Both the position numbers and the translations under genes were made by a program. This document shows, one piece after another, positions 59,942 to 64,000 of a stretch of DNA of 64,000 nt. Source of the stretch: Caprella mutica (Eukaryota; Arthropoda; Malacostraca; Amphipoda; Caprellidae). Numbering within the stretch: the stretch's first letter is position 1; every line of letters starts with the position of its first letter. The DNA lies in contig CANNZV010001853.1 in the NCBI GenBank assembly GCA_947561585.1, positions 1-64,000 of the forward strand, read 5' to 3'. A model generated the notes under the pieces. The model was given only the letters and a program-made list of their open reading frames with translations, had not been told where the DNA came from and did not search any database.

Positions 59942-61118
59942 CCCCAGGGAGAATATTATGGTGGGGTCATAGAAGATTATGGTGGACAGACATTATAGGG
60001 GGCTAGATCTTACGTGATTATAGATAATGTTCGATAAATAGCAACCTTGTGCAAAACATCCTATAAACATCTATAATCACCGTAATATTTCCCAACCATG
60101 ATGTATAGTAGATTACATCAACCAAAATCTCCGAACATTTTCTGATAATGTTCCTTATATGAACTTCTATGAATGAACCATCTTAAATCTTCGAAGATTT
60201 TCTGATGGTATTCCTTATATGAACTTCTATGACTGATCCATCCTAAATCTCCGAAATTTTCTGATGGTATATCTTATATGAACTTCTATGTACCATCCTA
60301 AATCTTCGAAGATTTTCTGAAGATATTCTTTTTATGAACTCCTATGACTGATCCATTTTAAATCTTCGAAGATTTTCTGATGGTATTTCTTATATGAACT
60401 TCTATGATTGAACCATCTTAAATCTCTGAAAATTTTCTGATGGTATTTCTTATATGAACTTCTATGACTGAACCATCTTAAATCTTCGAAGATTTTCTGA
60501 TGGTATTTCAATTTAAGATGGTTTAATCATAGAAGTTCATATAAGAAATACCATCAGAAAATCTTCGGAGATTTTAGATGGTTCAATCATAGGAGTTTAT
60601 AAAATGAATATCTTCAGAAAATTTTCGGAGATTTAAGATGGTTCAGTCATAGAAGTTCATATAAGTAATATTATCAGAAAATATTAGAAGATTTAAGATG
60701 TATCAGTCATAGAATTTCATATAAGAAATACCATCAGAAAATTATCGGAGATTTAGGATGGTTCAGTCATAGAAGTTCATATAAGTAATATAATCAGAAA
60801 ATCTTCGCAGATTTAAGATGTTACAGCCATTCAAATTCATAATAGGATTATTATCAGAAAATCTTCGTAGATTTAAGACGGTTCATTCATAGAAGTTCAT
60901 ATAAGGAACATTATCAGAAAATATTCGGAGATTTTGGTTGATATAATCTACTATACATCATGGTTGGTAAATATTACGGTGATTATAGATGTTTATAGGA
61001 TGTTTTGCACAAGGTGATATTTATCGAATATTATATATAATCACGTAAGATCTAGCCCCATATAATGTCTGTCCACCATAATCTTCTATGACCCCAACAT
61101 AATATTTTCGTTGGGTAA
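59942..61118. repeat. Palindrome of 60-bp units
   Basis: Outer arms (GATCTTACGTGATTATA, TTTTGCACAAGG, ATCATGGTTGG in reverse order) flank about six or seven 60-bp units per arm (TCTATGACTGAACCATCTTA, AATCTTCGAAGATTTTCTGA, TGGTATTTCTTATATGAACT). Unit orientation switches at about 60.51 kb. Confidence 0.9.
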
Positions 61119-61407
61119 CGATATCGAGGGAATATTCCAGGAATTAGTGAAAATTAGTTGATCCCCTAAAAATATCGTAGGAATATTCTAGGAATTACTA
61201 AAAATTAGTTGAATCCCTAACAATATCGGGTGAATATTCCAGGAATTAGTGAAAAATAGTTAATCCCCTAAAAATTATAAAAGAAACGATTATAAAAGAA
61301 AAAGAAACAATATATGAAATATGAAATTATATTTATCGATGATAACCTAAAGATAAACTTGAGTTATCATATTGCATTAGCCTCATTAAAAATCCTACTT
61401 CTACAGT

Positions 61408-61476
61408 GTCCAGGATGGTCGAGTGGTTAGCGACGCAAGCAGAAGTCAACAAGGTGCTGGTTCGAGACCCGACAAC
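61408..61476 (+). repeat. tRNA-Leu-like segment
   Basis: GTCCAGGATGGTCGAGTGGT start, A box TGGTCGAGTGG, B box GGTTCGAGACC at 61459-61469. The head resembles eukaryotic tRNA-Leu. It lacks a proper acceptor 3' half, so it is a SINE-like segment rather than a tRNA gene. Confidence 0.65.
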
Positions 61477-61616
61477 ATCACTTCATTTCTTTCTCCATCT
61501 CTTTCCATTTAATTTGTATATAACAATATGTGTCATTCAACTAATTCATGTGAAGTCAAACGTACACGTACAAATGCAGTATATGCTAGGAAATATTAAT
61601 TTTGGTATTCTTCTAA

Positions 61617-61910
61617 GATTATGGGTGAAATCATCTGATAGTATAGGAGATTTCCCCCTCTAATTATAGGAGTGAATATGGTAGAAAACTTGGACATAAG
61701 CACCCCCAATTCTCTTCTATGATTATGGTAGAAAGACTCCTTTAATATCCCAAAATTTTCCATGATTATGGGTGAAATCATCTGATAGTATAGGAGATTT
61801 CCCACTTTAATTATAGGAGTGAACTTGGTAGAAAACTTGGACATAAGCACCCCCAATTCTCTTCTATGATTATGGTAGAAAGGCTCCTTTAATATCCCAA
61901 AATCTTCTAT
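61617..61910. repeat. Two 147-bp tandem units
   Basis: GATTATGGGTGAAATCATCT to CTTTAATATCCCAAAATTTT is repeated twice with few differences. The minus-strand open frame (NHRRELGVLMSKFST twice) is repeat-encoded. Confidence 0.85.
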
Positions 61911-62109
61911 GTCCCCCCTATAATTTTCTCCCTGGGTCATTTGATCTTTTTTCAGATCCAGTCAAGTGTGATCTGTCACTAATGAAAATTTAATTGCAAT
62001 ATCAGGAAATGCTGAGAAGATTTTATTCATCAAACTAATGAACAATTAATGATATCGTAAATATGTGTATTTCTATCATTTTATATTTAATTTAACTAGA
62101 ATTAAATAA

Positions 62110-62647
62110 CACTAATAAGTTTGACTATCAGAATCAACGGGAGAGTTTGGCTATGTATCAAAAAACACGTTTCTTATTTATAAACGTAAGGTATTGTATT
62201 TTTAAAGTTGTTAGTATATATGCTAAACTACTGTGTACCAAATTTCAAGTAAAAGTATTGAACATGGAAGAAGAAATAAATACATAGGTATTAAAGACAT
62301 TGGCAACTGAGAGACCAGAACTGTGATTGGGTGGAGTGTGACCCAATCACAGCTCGTGCATGTTTATGTACTTGATGAGAACATGGACAAATTCGTGCGT
62401 AATAGCAAAATGTATTTCTAGGATGCAAAACGTGACCAAAATACAATGAATTCCAAAATTTACGTGATTTACTGCGATTTTCGCAGAAGCGTAAATATTT
62501 TCAAACTTTTAATTCCAAAAATATATTCAATATATATATGTAGGAACAAATTCAAGAAAGGCCAGTAAATTTAAGGTAATGTCATAAAAGATATAAAGTA
62601 ATTTAAAAAAAGAAGTACCTAGAAAACACACGACAAACTCATTAGGG
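62110..62647. mobile_element. piggyBac-like MITE, copy 4
   Basis: Ends CACTAATAAGTTTGAC and, reversed, CCCTAATGAGTTTG; the flanking tetranucleotides (ATAA, TTGA) have decayed from TTAA. The interior matches copy 3 in the same orientation. Confidence 0.75.
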
Positions 62648-62654
62648 TTGAGTA

Positions 62655-62820
62655 CACTGGAAATTTGGAACAAGACCATTTGGAACAACGGGACCTTTTT
62701 GAACAACAGGATACATAGGAACTTGATGACACACATATGAACTAGAAGAAACACATAGGAACCAGAGGACAGACATATAATTCAGAATACACACATCGGA
62801 ACCAAAGGACACTTAGGACC
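62655..62820. repeat. Degenerate AGGAACCAGAGGACACACATA repeat
   Basis: GGAAC(A/C/T) words followed by ACACACAT or ACAACGG recur every 20-30 bp, about seven times. Confidence 0.6.
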
Positions 62821-63016
62821 AATATAATAAAAATTGAAAATAAGAAATTTTACAACATAATCAATTGCACATATTAAAAAAAATTAAATAGAGGAAAACA
62901 AATTGAATGGTATTACATTTATAGCTGTAGCGATTGACGGATGGTTTAATCTTGTCTTTATATATTTGATTTCAGAGGTAATCAAGGTTCTTATAGATAG
63001 TTACATCGAATAAGTT

Positions 63017-63720
63017 AAGGGGACCGACTATGGAAAAATCTCAAAATTTTATCATTTTTCGTTTATATCATTAATAGGTACCTAATAAATGATTGTACAA
63101 AAAATCAGAACTCTATAGTGTGACTGTGTGACGCTATGTCACTGAAAAGAGAAAAAAAAGTGATGCAACTACACCTGTAAGGGTGACACTGAAGCGCCCT
63201 CGACGTGATGAGCCTGGTACCATGAGTACCAACCTGGTGGATTTTGATTTGGTTTCGTGGTTATTGCTATGTTGAACTTTACAACAGTGAGTCAGGTGGC
63301 GCCTGATGATACATCCACCTCCAAGAGGATAATAGCGAGCATGGCTTGTCCGTGCTCGTGGGATTTAGTGCCAAACAAAACAATATTTTTGAATGCCATC
63401 TTGAGGCACTTCAAAAAAGCTACAAATTTTGGTATTCAACCATCTGAGGCTTTTTTTTATGTTTGTTTGAAGCTACGATATTGCGTTTTTTGCATTTGAT
63501 TCTCCAGGGCATTATCTAGAATTGTAGTAAATTTTCTTCAAATTTCAAATTAGTTTTAGAAATATTAAATTGAGAAAGAAAAATTGTGTTTCTTTTTAAT
63601 ATTTCGAAAATAATTAAAAATTCGAACAATACGCTACCACGATTTTGGGTAATCCACTGTAGATTCGAATGCAAAAAACCACAATGCCGTAGCTTGGGAA
63701 AATTATCCTCATCATTTTAG
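63017..63720 (-). repeat. Dispersed repeat, inverted copy of 50.4 kb
   Basis: It shares AATCAGAACTCTA, GAGGCACTTCA, TTTGCAT(T)TGA and TTCGAATGCAAAAAAC words with 50.42-51.17 kb in reverse order. An extra GC-richer piece (63.17-63.35 kb) is private to this copy. Confidence 0.55.
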
Positions 63721-64000
63721 CAAAGGAAAGTTTGAGAAACTAAAGTGCATCGACCTGATGCACCTTAGTGCCTCCACACTAAAGTTTATAAAACTAATGC
63801 ACTTTTGTGTGCATTGGATTTAGAGCCAAACATATTGTGAACTCGAAATACATTGGTACATCAGTTGGAGTTGTTTATTTTTCTATGTGTGGTACCCCAT
63901 CCCTAACGGTACATTTCTTCGGTGATGTGCCCTTCAAAGGCCGTTTCAATCATTGTCTTTACCTAGTAAATTATTAAAGACTTGATGAACTCCCATAACA
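63721..64000. other. Window end, nothing assigned
   Basis: AAGTGCAT and ATGCACTTT words are repeated around 63.74-63.81 kb in both orientations. No gene was seen. Confidence 0.4.

Larger units (their letters stand above)
59942..61936. mobile_element. Composite palindromic element, 2.0 kb
   Basis: Ends CCCAGGGAGAATATTATGG and, reversed, CCCAGGGAGAAAATTATAGG continue as CATAGAAGATT on both sides; TCATT flanks each end (59937-59941, 61937-61941). Inside, from left: a 1.18-kb palindrome (59942-61118), three roughly 56-bp ATATCGAGGGAATATTCC units (61119-61280), the tRNA-like block (61408-61476), and two 147-bp tandem units (61617-61910). No protein is encoded. Confidence 0.75.

Noticed and set aside
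61408..61476. Functional tRNA-Leu gene
   Set aside because: Only the A and B boxes and head match; the acceptor and anticodon arms do not pair convincingly and the block recurs inside a repeat module.
61596..61940. 114-codon minus-strand frame
   Set aside because: It is the 147-bp tandem unit read twice within the element end.

Overview
The window is AT-rich, intron- and repeat-dominated DNA from an invertebrate animal, most likely an arthropod. The inference rests on a Ty1/copia retrotransposon whose primer-binding site matches the half-tRNA-iMet site of Drosophila copia, on three maT-type (DD37D) mariner copies, on piggyBac-like MITEs with TTAA target duplications, on tRNA-Leu-like SINE sequence, and on canonical GT-AG splice signals. 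Nothing resembles a prokaryotic genome. No complete host gene can be supported; a few short plus-strand blocks look like exons, so the window may be intronic or intergenic sequence swollen by transposons.

Layout: 0-5 kb holds a tRNA-like fragment, degenerate TACCTACC repeats, a GC-rich 24-bp minisatellite ending in palindromes, a dispersed repeat with a tRNA-like core, a solo terminal cluster of GGAAAACTGCC repeats and a small MITE. 5-13.4 kb holds a pyrimidine minisatellite, a TTAA MITE, a 2.5-kb TIR element with a nested MITE, and a 1.14-kb mariner-like MITE. 13.475-28.038 kb is one nested complex: an undescribed-looking TA-inserting element carries a copia (15.75-21.02 kb) and a maT mariner; that mariner is split by a second, inverted copy of the same element family, which itself carries another maT. 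This makes a large inverted repeat. 28-42 kb holds decayed coding sequence, three copies of an AGGTCA-rich repeat, a 50-bp dimeric satellite, a duplicated splice acceptor/exon followed by a minisatellite whose units contain GTGAGT, and a TIR element with subterminal GGAAAACTGCC repeats. 42.2-46 kb is a 19-bp satellite in two blocks. 46-59 kb holds candidate exons, a 2.3-kb foldback element whose two arms both read as the same peptide, a second GGAAAACTGCC element and a third, defective maT. 59.9-61.9 kb is a composite element made of a 60-bp-unit palindrome plus a tRNA-like segment; another TTAA MITE and a dispersed repeat follow.

All recognisable enzymes (copia Gag-Pol, three DD37D transposases) are broken. 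The most unusual structures are the nested inverted complex, the TA-inserting family with a possible spliced gene, the foldback at 47.2-49.5 kb, and the composite palindrome at 59.9-61.9 kb.
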